From Leptobrachium leishanense (Eukaryota; Chordata; Amphibia; Anura; Megophryidae), in NCBI GenBank assembly GCA_009667805.1, contig CM019063.1, forward strand, positions 410,354,626 through 410,418,625: a DNA stretch of 64,000 nucleotides, read 5' to 3'. A program made the translations under genes and the position numbers. Below are positions 1-10,719 of the stretch, piece by piece; position 1 is the first letter of the stretch; each line of letters begins with the position of its first letter. Under the pieces are notes generated by a model. It had not been told where the DNA came from. It saw only the letters and a program-made list of their open reading frames with translations, and searched no databases.

Positions 1-450
1 GGTCTTTCTTTTTTCTGTAACAGACCTTTTTGTTTTATTCATAGGACCTTATATACCTATATATTCCCAGGAATTTTCATGCAGTATTTTTTTTTTTAAA
101 AGGTGCGGTGCTTTTCGTTCTTTTTTTTACCCTTGTTTGGCAGGTTGTTGGCTTATTCCATCGGCTGGTTGGTGGTCTGTTTGGCAGGTCAGTGGCTTTT
201 TTTGGATCGATTTGGCGGGTGTGTTCGGCAGATCGTCGGATGCATTCGGCAGGTTTTTCAAATTTATGCATCAGTTTTCCAATTTCAATTGGTGGTTTTG
301 CGGTGGTTTTTCAGATGCATTAGTCAGGTCGATTCGCTGCACATCGGACATTCACTCAGCATTCACCGCAGGGTTGGCGAATTTAACACGCCGAAGTGCG
401 GTGAAAGGGAGAACACCGAAATGTCACTGACATTTCTCTGAATAACCCTG
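1..450 (-). mobile_element. Harbinger-like ~0.9-kb TIR element (family A), cut by window edge
   Basis: The right end reads CTGAATAACCCTG, the reverse complement of the family-A terminus CAGGGTTATTCAG, and is followed by TTA (451-453), the 3-bp target site seen at other copies. Just inside the end is a small hairpin (GAAATGTC/GACATTTC). The T-rich start of the window matches the interior of the copy at 43822-44733 in reverse. The other end lies outside the window. It has no coding capacity; open frames here are chance. Superfamily (PIF/Harbinger) is inferred from the 3-bp A/T-rich TSD. Confidence 0.75.
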
Positions 451-453
451 TTA

Positions 454-990
454 GCAGTCGGTATGTAATCTAGCCCATAGCCTATGGACTTAAGTTTATA
501 ACAGCTCTGGTTAAATTAGCACCAACTTTGGAAAATTGACCCAAGTGTTTGTGAATTGTGTCTATTCCTTTTACAACTGTCAGAAATGTTAATGTCATAG
601 AACATGTTTGTTAAAGTATATATTAAAGTAATAAACAAACCTTGGAGCCTATTACAAACTTGGCGGTAAAATGGCAACTGTAAGCAGGAAAATCTGCACC
701 AGCAGACTTTCCTTACCGTCTCCATTTTACCGCCCGGATTCCGGTGTGAAGCACAAAGCCGCCTGATACCGGCAGCAGCACACCCCAGCCACAAGCTCAC
801 TCTCGCGACATGGTGCAGCACCGCGGAGGAATCGCATAGTGACACTATACGTTTTGTTCCAAGCCTCATTCTGCTGCCAGCGAGAGGAATTGGCAGATTT
901 CACCTCCCTTTGCATGGCAGGATAAGAGGGGAGTATGGAATTTAGTGGGGGTTCAAAGTGTGTTACGTAATTTTGTAAATACAAAATCAC
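454..990. other. No gene recognised
   Basis: No open frame with a recognisable domain. An 18-base string around 464 (ATGTAATCTAGCCCATAG) recurs near 63206, so part of this stretch is probably an old unclassified repeat. Confidence 0.4.
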
Positions 991-994
991 TTAA

Positions 995-1814
995 AGGGAC
1001 ACTACCACTTACATAAACTGTAACTAGATTACTTGTGCATTACAAATAAAACCATTTAATAAAACACGTGCTGCTGTTTTTTTTTTCTTTGAAGTAATTG
1101 CATGTAAAAAGGAAAAGTAAAGTTAGGAATTTTAACTACTGTTTCCAGTTTCTGGATTTTTCCCATAATGCAACATTTATCAAAAGCTTTGCTTTGTGTC
1201 TCTTGTTTATATAATCTACAATATTTAACAGTTAATGAGCTGGAGGATGGAATGTTTAGACAAGGGTATTGTTCTCTAGGCCAGTGTTTCTTAAACCTGT
1301 CCTCGGGATCCCCAACCAGGCCAGGTTTTCCAGTTATCTGAAGCACATTACAGGTGATATGATTTGCTGCTCAGTGATTGCAGTATTCAGTCTACATTTC
1401 CCCAAGGTGATCTGCAAAATCTGGCCTGGTTGGGGGTCCCTAGGACAGATTTAAGAAACACTGCTCTAGGCTACCTGAGATAAAAGCTGGCAGCTGAATT
1501 GGATATGGCAGGGAGCTTAAAAGACTTCAAATCTACACCCGGTGATGTCCTTTGAATACATACCACACAATACAATGATGTGAGTCGGCTGCCTTACCCA
1601 TAGACTTCATACTATGGTCAAAACCACAAAGTGATGACCAAGTAAGGTAAAGATACTGTGAAGGGGGGCAGTTTACAACACAAAATGGATGCACCCAGTG
1701 ACACATATAGAGTAAACAATATAGAACAAACAAGAGAGAAACAAAGCACATGTAAGATATCAGCGACATAAAATAAACATAAGGAAATTTTCATTTTTTG
1801 GTGGTAGTGCCCCT
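995..1814 (+). mobile_element. T2/Kolobok-type MITE, TTAA target site
   Basis: TTAA at 991-994 and 1815-1818 bracket inverted ends AGGGACACTACCAC and GTGGTAGTGCCCCT. A TTAA TSD plus AGGGACACT ends is the pattern of the Xenopus T2/Kolobok MITE group. A second copy is at 57746-58745 and a right half at 51085-51261; they share the same interior (for example ACTAGATTACTTGTGC). This copy is split by a 182-bp hAT MITE at 1282-1463. No coding capacity. Confidence 0.8.
1282..1463. mobile_element. Palindromic hAT MITE nested in the T2 MITE
   Basis: Ends CAGTGTTTCTTAAA and TTTAAGAAACACTG are perfect inverted repeats and are flanked by the 8-bp duplication CTCTAGGC (1274-1281 and 1464-1471). An 8-bp TSD with CAG...CTG ends is the hAT signature. 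Most of the element folds on itself (CCAACCAGGCCAGG against CCTGGTTGGGGG). Non-coding and non-autonomous; it would have moved with a transposase from elsewhere. Confidence 0.88.
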
Positions 1815-2038
1815 TTAACAACAGATTCAGGGAAATGGCATTTCACAGTAAATACAGTCCCCAGGTGAAAGCGCAAGCTACCTTGGAATATTCCACGCGG
1901 AGGTGAAAATTAACATCTATAATAAGTATAGGAGACGTTCATGTACAGTAACCCCGCACTGGGAATTGCACCACTCGAGCCGCAAGCCGAATTCGCAGCA
2001 AGTGTGTAATAGCAATCCGCATCAATATCTACAGGAGA

Positions 2039-2072
2039 CGCTATGTATAACGTCTCCTGTAGTTATCTTATC
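2039..2072. repeat. Perfect 12-bp stem-loop in an unclassified repeat
   Basis: CTACAGGAGACG at 2039-2050 is the exact reverse complement of CGTCTCCTGTAG at 2061-2072, with a 10-base loop. It lies in a stretch (about 1850-2090) that resembles the hairpin-bearing repeats near 9890, 18876 and 59315. Boundaries of the repeat are not clear. Confidence 0.55.
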
Positions 2073-2118
2073 AACAAGAGTGAAATAGGACTCCATGTTT
2101 TTACTCACTCTAAGTATA

Positions 2119-2204
2119 CCCAGGACATACTTGAAAACGAGAGAAATCTCAATGTATCCTTCCTGGTAAAATCCTTTCTAAATAAATAAATAAATAAATA
2201 AATA
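2119..2204 (+). mobile_element. Solitary LINE/SINE 3' tail
   Basis: CAGGACATACTTGAAAACGA, then GAGAAATCTCAATGTATCC and an (AAAT)n run. The same tail ends the LINE at 7148-7745 and the SINE at 55138-55345. It is probably a 5'-truncated retrotransposon insertion; no head is visible. Confidence 0.7.
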
Positions 2205-2479
2205 ATCCAGGCACAGACCCCTTAGTTGGTGTGCCTAGGGGTATCAACTCTTCCCTCATGATAAGGCCAAACAAGTCTGAAAAGATTGGTTGGGTTTGCC
2301 TCACCTGTCTGATTTGCATATGGTAACATCTTCTCGGTAATGGCACCATCAAGCTAAAACTTTGAGACCTGAGCAGGAAACCGTCACAGGGCAGGCTGCT
2401 GTTGATGTTCTCAGGACCCTCACAAACCTTTTTTTTGTTTGCATACGCTAAACCAGTGGTTCTCAACTCTGGTCCTCAG

Positions 2480-3261
2480 CAGGGCCGGATTTGCATCTCA
2501 GGAGCCTGTAGGCACAGAAATGTGGAGCCCCCCCTCCCCCGCCCACACACAAAACAAAAATAAACGTGCCAAAATTACTTTTTAAATTTTCGTTTTTGGG
2601 CAAAATAGAAAAAATAAATAATGTAAAATTTATTTGAATTTTTTTAAATGTCATTTATTTATATGTAAAAGTATATATTGCCTCTGCCATAGAACAAAAA
2701 AAAACAATCATTTTGCATTTACTTTTTTAATTTTTTTTATTTTTACACATTACATGGTCATGTTTGGTATCATTGTAAAGACCAGCCTCTGACCTTTTCC
2801 AATGACACTTAACCTCACTTAACCTTTTGCAGTGTACAATTCAGAGATGCAGTTCCAAAGTCCCCTGACTCTCCTCACTGCAGTGCCACGGTCCAGGCTG
2901 TCGATTAAAAATTGCTTTGCATCATCAGCTCAACACATGCTGGAGTGTGGGAAATTTGAAGGTGATTTAGCACACCATCACTGTTCACTTTATAATTGTA
3001 AACGGAATAATAGTGCTGTTAGAAAAAGAAGAGAAAAATATTATTTATTTTATTTTTACATAAATCTAACCTTTGGCATCACATAATCTGGTCTTTCCAA
3101 TGATACCTCATATGTCCTTCTAGCCTTCAGGGCTTCAGAGGTACAGTGATCTGAATGAGTGTAAATTGTAAAAAAAAAAAATTTCAACAGAGCAAGGTGC
3201 CCCCTTGTGGCAGGCCCCTGTAGGCACATGCCTACTCTGCCTAATTATAAACCCAGCCCTG
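2480..3261 (+). mobile_element. hAT MITE (CAGGGCCGG ends) with 8-bp TSD
   Basis: Starts CAGGGCCGGATTT and ends AAACCCAGCCCTG, with GTCCTCAG on both sides (2472-2479 and 3262-3269). Removing it rejoins TTCTCAACTCTGGTCCTCAG to GACCCACTAG, so it sits inside an older repeat beginning CAGTGGTTCTCAA, itself hAT-like. The subterminal text about CTGTAGGCACA is shared with 27819-28481. The interior (about 2750-3110) matches the TTAA-flanked elements near 50 kb and 61 kb rather than its hAT relative. No coding capacity. Confidence 0.85.
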
Positions 3262-3521
3262 GTCCTCAGGACCCACTAGCAAAAACATGCTTTGAGTTAC
3301 TTTTCAGTCGTCTACACAGTTGCTAAGTGGAGTTTGTGACCAAAAAGCTTTCACGTTGAACCTGTTAACACCAGTATTCATCATTTGATAGGGGACTAAT
3401 GCATTGTGCTGTACCAGGCATGTGTGCATGCACTCTGCAATGATTTTTAACAAATGGAAATAATTTATCTGAATAAGGATGAACCAAATCAAGGGTTCAA
3501 TGAAATTTGGATAAACACTAA

Positions 3522-4430
3522 CAGGGTAATTCAAAGAGAATCGAAAAGTCACCGCACGTTCGGTGACTTTTCGTTCTCCTCAATTCGGTTTGTGTTGCCG
3601 ATCCCATTTCGGCAACCCTGCGGTGTATTCAGCAAGCACCACAGGGTCCCCGAATTGCAGGGAAAGGCCGTCGCAAACCCGATGAAAACTAACCGCAAAA
3701 CCCGGCGAATGCATGACGAAAACCCACAAAAATATCTGGATTACCCTGCCGAAAACACCAGAAAAACCCGAGCAGGACCCGATCACACGCAGCGCAGCCG
3801 CTGGAAAAAGCCGACACCCCAGATGAAGGCAGTGAATAAATTAGGAAAACAGTTTGCTTCAATGTTTGAAAAGTGAAACGCTGTTTGCAAAGAAACTACT
3901 GAGCGAAAATGTCTGAAATTTACACAGGAGGTCCAGGGAATGATAATAAATAGGGCGGTTACAGAAAAAATAAGTAAACCTAAAAAGATAAAAAAATGAA
4001 AATCTGACTTTTTTAAAAAAAAATCCACAAAAATGCTTAAAATATCCTAAATAAATCTATAAATAAAGAGACTTTTTGCTGCAGAATTTTATAATGAACG
4101 GTTTATTAGATATTGAATTAAAACGGGAATATTTTTAACATTGAAGCCTATGGGATTCGCCTGAATAAACCTGCCGAATTAAACCACCGAATGGCAGGGC
4201 ATTTCGGGAACCTTTCCCTGCTGTTTTGTGTTATCTGAATAGCCGAAGCATTGTTTCTCTATGGGGTTTTCACTGCCCTCGAACAGGCACCGTATGTGCA
4301 GGCAATTCGCCAGGATTTGGCGAATTGCCTGCTCTCTGGATAGCCGAATGGCCAAGAAAGGTAACTGAACGCTGATTTTCAGCATTCGGTTACCTTTCTC
4401 CAGCAATTCGGATCTCTTTGAATAACCCTG
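3522..4430 (+). mobile_element. Harbinger-like ~0.9-kb TIR element (family A), complete
   Basis: Ends CAGGGTAATTCAAAGAGA and TCTCTTTGAATAACCCTG, flanked by TAA on both sides (3519-3521, 4431-4433). Just inside the left end is a perfect 13-bp stem (3542-3554 with 3561-3573), and just inside the right end a stem of about 18 bp (4357-4398). A third palindrome, CAGGCAATTCGCCA, lies at 4299-4331. The interior is A-rich and carries no transposase. The closest relatives here are 26428-27342 and 56769-57629. Superfamily is inferred from the TSD. Confidence 0.85.
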
Positions 4431-4433
4431 TAA

Positions 4434-5589
4434 GGGATTGTAATTACACAAACTATCAGATCAATGTGAGCCCATCCAAATACTATCATTAAATTCAGGG
4501 CGCTTTTTTTTGAAACCATGTTGACACAAATAAAATCAGCTTCTCACAAACATACATAAATGGAGTATTTTTATTTTGCTGCTGTTGCGACCAAGCTGCT
4601 GTATTTTTTTAGTAAAAGCATTAATGATTTTATATGTCACTTTTTTTTCATAGTCTGGAGTGTTTTTCAAATGTACAATCTAGATACGTTGATGTCTCAC
4701 CGTGTGCTCGTAGTGATTTTTCTTTAGTTATTTTTATTTTTTTATTTTTGAATTGCCTCACTCAGTTGAGAACACTGTCATGAATCGTAATTATTCTTAT
4801 CACATTCACAATTAGCACTTCTATGAAACATAAATAAATGAAATGACACTATAAATAAATAGTCTACCTCCAGCCTAGGCTGAATTTTTAAATAACCATT
4901 TATTCCTATGGAATCAGACCAGTCTTGAGCAGGAAGAAAAGAACAAAGGGTATTTATGAGCAACAGATTTATCACTCCCGTTTCCCTTTAATGCAAATAT
5001 GCAATTATGAGTAGCTGTGCCTGAGCCACCAAATGTTTGCGAAAGCCCCCCATGATCGGGATTAAATAATTCTGGAGGCCTATTATCCGGTGCAGAATTT
5101 TTTGACAGCAAGTGGAAGATTGTAATTACTCTCTTCCATTAGGCTCTGTGGCTTTGGCCAGATAAGCGATGCTGAAACGTGTGACCAGGGCAGGGATCAT
5201 AGATTGTCTTTCACTGTTGTCATGGCGACACTGATGCAGGTACCCTATTACTGCCTGGCTTGTCACATCTTATACATCAAACTGGTGCTAAGTGAAAATA
5301 TGTTACAAGAACTGGGGGGAGGATACAGAAAAAAACCACCACCAGCAGTCTTTTTAGAAGATCAGGTGGTTATTCTGCTTAAACACTTTTTTTTTTTTTT
5401 GGGCTCTCTTTGTTAGTTTTGCTGTTTCATTTTAGATTCACTTTATCTTGAAGGTGTCTTATAAAAATGTGTTTTATATATATTCAGGTATTTATATCTG
5501 CTGCTATACATTATATTTTAATTCATGCCATTAATTAACTTTTTTATTTAAAATGACATTCAAATACTATTAAGGGTATATAATTGTAT
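4434..5589. other. No gene recognised
   Basis: AT-rich sequence with homopolymer runs and no coding frame that resembles a known family. No repeat boundary could be assigned. Confidence 0.4.
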
Positions 5590-5845
5590 GACTTTGTCAG
5601 TATCCCTTGGTGTCTTTGTCCGTGATCTGTGAGCGTATGCATCTAGGTAAGTTCTATTGACATTGTCAGTGTGCTTCTGTCAGTGTCTGTGTGAGTGTCT
5701 GTCAGTCTTTGTGTCTTTCAGCGTGTCTTTGACCTTACCAGTCAGGAACGTTGTCTTTGTGTGTGTACCAGTCAGTGTTTTTGTCTGTCACTGTCTGTAT
5801 GTATCAATCAGTGTCTGTGTCTCTCTCTCTGTATGTTAGTATCAT
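5590..5845 (+). repeat. Degenerate GTCTGTCAGTGT simple repeat
   Basis: Repeated TGTC, CTGTCAGTGT and GTGTGT words for about 250 bases, ending in CTCTCTCTCT. Open frames here (strings of Val, Ser and Cys) are products of the repeat and not genes. Confidence 0.6.
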
Positions 5846-7147
5846 TTGGGAGGGGGGCTGGATGGGGAAGGGTCATGGGATAGGTGGGCTGGGAGTGAGA
5901 ATAATGGGACAGAATAGTTTGGAGTTAGGTTAGGGGCCCTTTCCTAACTTTGAAGGTGTCTTGGCTAGTCTCAGTCTGCTCGTGCATGGAGCATATCCTT
6001 TGGAGATTAGTAATACTGTATAATTGACAGTGCAAAATTGTAATTTAATAGAGACTTGTGTATGTTTCATTGTGTACCTTTTATTTATACATAAAAGCAG
6101 CATATATTTAAAATATCCCTTAGCGTAGAATCTACATATAACTAAATAGATACAAGTGTAACGAGAGGTCTGTACCAAATTAATATTTTTTAGAGAGCTA
6201 TAGATCTTAAATGAACACTCAGTTACCTCACCCCGAACATCTATTTGGGGTTCCAATCCGCTTTGTATAGGATGCGTCCAATTGGCAGCAGATGCTATCA
6301 TCCATCCGGACAAGGAGAGGGGAGACTATGATATTAGAGATACCACACCAAAAGCAAGGATCGGGGAACCGGATGGGTAAGAGTGTCCCTTTAACAATTA
6401 AAAAGGCGATATTAGTGCTTGAAACATAGATAAAGGTTTAAAACTCTAGCTAGCAAGCCATTGTATGAGGGATAGCTCTTGGTCTTTCACTTGCTGCTAT
6501 GTGGGTCAAGAGTCAAGGAAATCACATATTTTACAGAGTGCCAAAAGTCAGGATTGCAGTATAGTCTGTGTGACACTTGGTGACAGATATTTGCTGCATG
6601 AGAACAGTATCTTTATTGTAAGGTGGGGACTATGATTTCACTGCACATTTCAGGAGTGTATATCTATTTTTACTAAGCAATAATCTCCTTGTGATGCTTA
6701 CAGACGCTCACCCACCCACTATTTCTAAGAGGCCACACCAAATCCTGTTCTCGTGGAAGGACACTTCCTCCCTCTTTAGGAAAATCTCTACTACAATTAA
6801 CAGGAAACATCTGACAACTTGGAATTCATCTATACACCTGAGGACACAATCATTGTGTGTAAGGGGTAATGTCGCTTCAATCTAACCTCAAAATCAGCCT
6901 TTGGGCATCACAAACTGAGCATGTCTCCTGTTAACGTTACACGGGTAACTCACATCCTAATACACAATCAACCATAAATTTGAGAAAATCCTGGTAGACT
7001 AGATTCTAGATCAGGACCAGTCAGTGACAATGGAAACATTATATTGAAAATCATTAGGGTTCTATTTGTGGTGCCTGAGATTAAGATAACATTATGATAT
7101 AGCAGGACTTCTAAGCATTCTCCTGAATGATGTGAATCAAAGTACAG
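5846..7147. other. No gene recognised; T2-like end at about 6384
   Basis: GAGTGTCCCTTTAA at about 6382-6395 is the reverse complement of the T2-type terminus TTAAAGGGACACT, so part of 6200-6395 is probably a degraded T2 MITE. The matching left end was not found. The remainder shows no recognisable gene. Confidence 0.4.
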
Positions 7148-7745
7148 CACCTCCAGAAATTTACCACATTGTATAACTCATTCTGTCGCTTTGTGCTACA
7201 ATGTAACTACATGACCCACCATTTTGACATGTTAAAAGAAGTAAACTGGCCATCGCTGGAATCTAGACGCACCCTTCACCTTTCCAACCTGGTGTTTAAG
7301 AGCTTTTCTGGGAAGCTGCCACCCTACCTGAATAGACTGCTTCCCCTAGCAGTTCCCTCATCCTATAACCTCCGATCCAGGACCACCACCTTACTTGCAA
7401 TACCACAATACAAAAAGAAAGCGGCTCAATCCTCATTTTCCTACAGAGCACCGCAATTATGGAATAACCTCCCAGCTCCATCAAATCTTCCCCCACTCTA
7501 AAATCCCTTAAGAGCTCCCTATTAACATACCTCAATAAGGAATGCACCTGTAAACATGTAACATAATGACTTTATTTCCTACATATTTATTTTCTGTTAA
7601 TCTGTATATTTGTTTTGTTTTTAATATCTTGCATTTATTTCTTTGTATTTCTGTAACATTTCAATGTTGCTGAACCCAGGACAGACTTGAAAACGAGAGA
7701 AATCTCAATGTATCCTTCCTTGTAAAATCCTTTATAAATAAATAA
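7148..7745 (+). mobile_element. LINE 3' end (CR1/L2-group), 5'-truncated
   Basis: The last part of a non-LTR retrotransposon ORF2, followed by a 3' UTR ending GAGAAATCTCAATGTATCC and AAATAAATAAA. It is homologous to the minus-strand copy at 30505-31250 and breaks off at the 5' side, as LINE insertions do. The clade within the CR1/L2/Rex1 group is not resolved from this much sequence. Confidence 0.8.
7169..7501 (+). pseudogene. LINE ORF2 C-terminus, broken
   Basis: Encodes the carboxy-terminal region that follows the reverse transcriptase in CR1/L2-group LINEs. Visible motifs are THHFDMLKEVNWPSLESRR, KLPPYLNRL, and YRAPQLWNNLP near the end. No catalytic FADD box is present because the copy is 5'-truncated. 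The frame stops at 7499-7501. Shifted by one base it continues as LKSLKSSLLTYLNKECTCKH and then stops, so a small indel near 7490 broke the natural end. The product would be inactive. Confidence 0.75.
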
Positions 7746-7902
7746 AAATCTTATAGGCACCTTCTGCTCTTGGTTCACTGTTCTTTTCAAATGTTCCTAA
7801 ACACTTATATTCAACCCTTATTTCATAATAGTTGTATATTTATGCAGTGAAACCTAATGATCTTATCTTAATGCTGTACACATTTAATAGTGAAAATATT
7901 AA

Positions 7903-8820
7903 CGGGGTTATTCAAAGAGAGACGATCTGGCTCCGAAATGTAACCGAACACTGAAATTCACCATACGGCTACATTTCCTGGCCATTCGGCTATTCAGAGA
8001 GCAGGCAATTCGCCAAATGTTGGCGAATTGCCTGCACGTACGGTGCCTGTTCGGTTCCTGTTCGAGGGCAGTGAAATCCCCATAGAGAAGCAATGCTTCT
8101 TCTATTCAGAGAACACAAAACAGCAGGGAAAAGTTGCCGAAATGCCCTGCTGTTCGGTGGTTTCATTCGACAGATTTATTCAGGAGAATCCCATAGGCTT
8201 CAATGTTACAAATATTCCAGTTTTAATCCAATATCTAATAAACTGTTTATTATTTTATTCTACTGTAAAGAGTCTCTTTATCTTTAGATTTTTTAGGATC
8301 TTTTAGGCATTTTTTGGGATTATTTTGTCAACATTTTTTTTTTTTTTTTTTTTTTAAATAAATGTTTATTTCACTTTTCTGTAACAGACCTTTTTATTAT
8401 CATTCATTGGATCTTATATGTAAATTCCAGACGTTTTCGTTCAGTAGTCTTTTTGCAAACATCGTTTCACTTTTCAAACATTCAAGCGTACTATTTTTTT
8501 TTTCACCTCGTTCGTCTGCGTGTCGGCTTTTTCCGGCAGCTGCTCTGCCTTGTGATCGGCGGATAGTCGGGTTTCTCCGGCGTGTTCGGCGTGGTTAATC
8601 CAGCTGTTTTCTGCGGGTTTTGGTGAGTGTTAGAGTTCGGCGGGTTTGCGGCGAGTGTTCTGCTAGTTTGTGGCGGGTTTCCCTGCACTATGGGAGCCCT
8701 GCGGTACTTGCTGAATACATTGCAGGATCGTCGAAATAGGATCGCCGAATCGCCCCGAACTGCAGGAACGAAAAGTCACCGAACGTACAGTGATGTTTCG
8801 ATTCACTTTGAATAACCCTG
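7903..8820 (-). mobile_element. Harbinger-like ~0.9-kb TIR element (family A), complete
   Basis: Ends CGGGGTTATTCAAAGAGA and CACTTTGAATAACCCTG with TAA on each side (7900-7902, 8821-8823). Relative to 3522-4430 it is inverted: the AGGAGAATCCCATAGG block reads in reverse at about 8180. Stems inside both ends survive but have diverged. Non-coding. Confidence 0.83.
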
Positions 8821-8971
8821 TAAAAGAAAGCAGACATTTTATAGTAGTTATAGTTTGGTCGTCTGTATGGCTGTTGCTCGCAGATTCTTCCTACCACCTC
8901 GAAAAAGCCCACCAAGCTGTAACTCCCGTGGAAGTTTGGCGGAGCACTGGATTCCAGCCAAACTTGTCCAC

Positions 8972-9070
8972 ACAGGACATACTTGAAAACGAGAGAAATC
9001 TCAGTGTATCCTTCCTGGTAAAATACTTTGCAAATAAATACATAAAATCAATACATAAAATAAATAAATA
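8972..9070 (+). mobile_element. Solitary LINE/SINE 3' tail
   Basis: CAGGACATACTTGAAAACGA, GAGAAATCTCAGTGTATCC and an A-rich ATAAA tail, as at 2119-2204. No tRNA-like head or LINE coding sequence is recognisable upstream. Confidence 0.68.
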
Positions 9071-9654
9071 TGCCAGTCTCTAGATGTGGGTCTTTGGTAT
9101 CTGGTTGAGGTGTTTCTTCACCAATGGTAAAGGATTAGACGTTATCGCTCGGGAGCTCACTAAAAGGCGGCCATACTCCTTGGCCAGGCCTACCAACCAA
9201 ATGTACTGTAAATCATATCTATTAATACGTTGAACGCACACGTAAGCAAAAAGAAAGATGCACATTCACTGTTTGCTGTTCTTCCATATTTTTTTTTTTT
9301 TTTAGTAAAGTAAATCCTTGTTTTCTTTTCTGTTTATCATTCTCCCTTTTCACAGAAGGTGAACAAAATACATAGATTAAAAAAGTCTGCTGCCGTTTAA
9401 GGCGAGAGATTAGCCAGATATGGGAGGTCCTGATTTTAGATTCTTGTCTGAAAAATATCTGTAGTAACTGGGTCACATATTTTCCCATAGGAAAATCAGA
9501 ACTGCCTGTAATATGTCATTCTAAGTTTTTTCTTTTTTATCATGGCAAGTACTGTATATACTGCTTGCCCTGTGAGAAAACCAAGATGGACACAGTTATT
9601 TGAGATGTCCTGTTTTTTTTCTATAGAACCACTCTGTAGAAATTAATCTACCAA

Positions 9655-9731
9655 TACTTGACATACTGGAAAATGAGAGAAATCTCAATGTATCCTTCCT
9701 GGTAAAATACTTTATAAATAAATAAATATAT
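9655..9731 (+). mobile_element. Solitary LINE/SINE 3' tail, diverged
   Basis: ACTTGACATACTGGAAAATG, GAGAAATCTCAATGTATCC and (AAAT)n. It is the same tail as at 7680-7745 with several substitutions. Confidence 0.65.
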
Positions 9732-9839
9732 AGCACAAAACGCCCTATTACACAGTCGCGGTTAAGATATCTACTGTAGACATTAGACAAATAATCTCCA
9801 GTAGTTATTTTAATGGTGGGAATCACTATTCCACTCTTG

Positions 9840-10140
9840 CTGGGCTTGCGGCTCAAGTATAGTCTTTCCCTGCCCCAGTTTACTGTAGATTAACATCTCC
9901 TATACGTTGTATAGGAGGTGTTAATTTGTGCCTGCACTGTGTGGACTGTTCCATGGTCACTTGTACTTCTATTCTGGAGCCAGTATTTCTCTAAAAACTG
10001 GTGTTAAGTGATTTTACTTTTGTATAATCCTTTAAAACGCTTTGAAAACCCCTCCCCCCAAAAAACCCAGTATTTACCGGTCATCCTCCAGCGGAGAGGG
10101 TGAATCGATCAACCACATCCTCTCGCCAGGAGCAGAGTGA
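9840..10140 (+). repeat. Unclassified repeat with conserved central hairpin
   Basis: ATTAACATCTCCTATAC (9889-9905) pairs with GTATAGGAGGTGTTAAT (9909-9925) apart from one G-T type mismatch. About 65 bases on is CTGGTGTTAAGTGATTTTAC. The same hairpin and downstream motif occur near 18876 and 59315, and the motif occurs reversed near 39740. The family is not recognised; ends are approximate. Confidence 0.6.
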
Positions 10141-10149
10141 GGCTGGGAA

Positions 10150-10304
10150 CAAAAATGCTTCTCTATGGGGGACTTTAACTGTTGCCGAACAGGCATCGTA
10201 CTTGCTGGCAAAATAGCCAAATGGCCACGAAATGGCACCGTATGGGGAAATTCCCTGTTTGGTGCCATTTCAGGGCCAGATCGGGTCTCTGTTGAATAAC
10301 CCTG
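10150..10304 (+). mobile_element. Family A right-end fragment
   Basis: GCTTCTCTATGGGG, then AACAGGCATCGTAC, a hairpin GGCACCGTATGGGGAAATTC, and the end TGTTGAATAACCCTG. This matches the right end of the Harbinger-like family A; the left part is missing. Confidence 0.7.
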
Positions 10305-10405
10305 AATGTCTTCCTTTATAGTTCACGAGGAATTAATTTCAGGTTATACACCTGTCAAAATTTGTATGGTCCACCAATAAAAACTTTGGCAACCTATAAC
10401 ACTAT

Positions 10406-10563
10406 CAGGGTTATTCAGAGAGCGTGAAAAGCAGGAGAATGACTGGAGAATGAAAAATTGTAGGTCAAAATAGCCAAACCACTTTCCAAATTGGCTATTT
10501 TGACCCAGAAGTTTTCATTCTCCAGTCATTCTCCTGCTTTTCACCGCTCTCTGAATAACCCTG
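10406..10563. mobile_element. Short palindromic MITE (family C)
   Basis: Begins CAGGGTTATTCAGAGAGCG and ends CGCTCTCTGAATAACCCTG. The arms pair over almost the whole 158 bp, including AGCAGGAGAATGACTGGAGA and its complement. Flanks are TAT on both sides. It shares termini with family A and an interior motif (GGTCAAAATAGCC) with 14160-14337 and 50841-51022. Non-coding. Confidence 0.85.
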
Positions 10564-10682
10564 TATGTCTAATAATATAACATACCCATGACCAAAAAAT
10601 CAAAAACTGAATAGATTCATAAATAACTAAATAAACTTCCAGCGAAGTATAAGAAAAGTAAAAATATAGAAATATAAAATTA

Positions 10683-10685
<3 letters not shown>

Positions 10686-10718
<33 letters not shown>
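10686..10718. repeat. (TA)n microsatellite
   Basis: About 16 uninterrupted TA dinucleotides. Confidence 0.95.
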
Positions 10719-10719
<1 letters not shown>

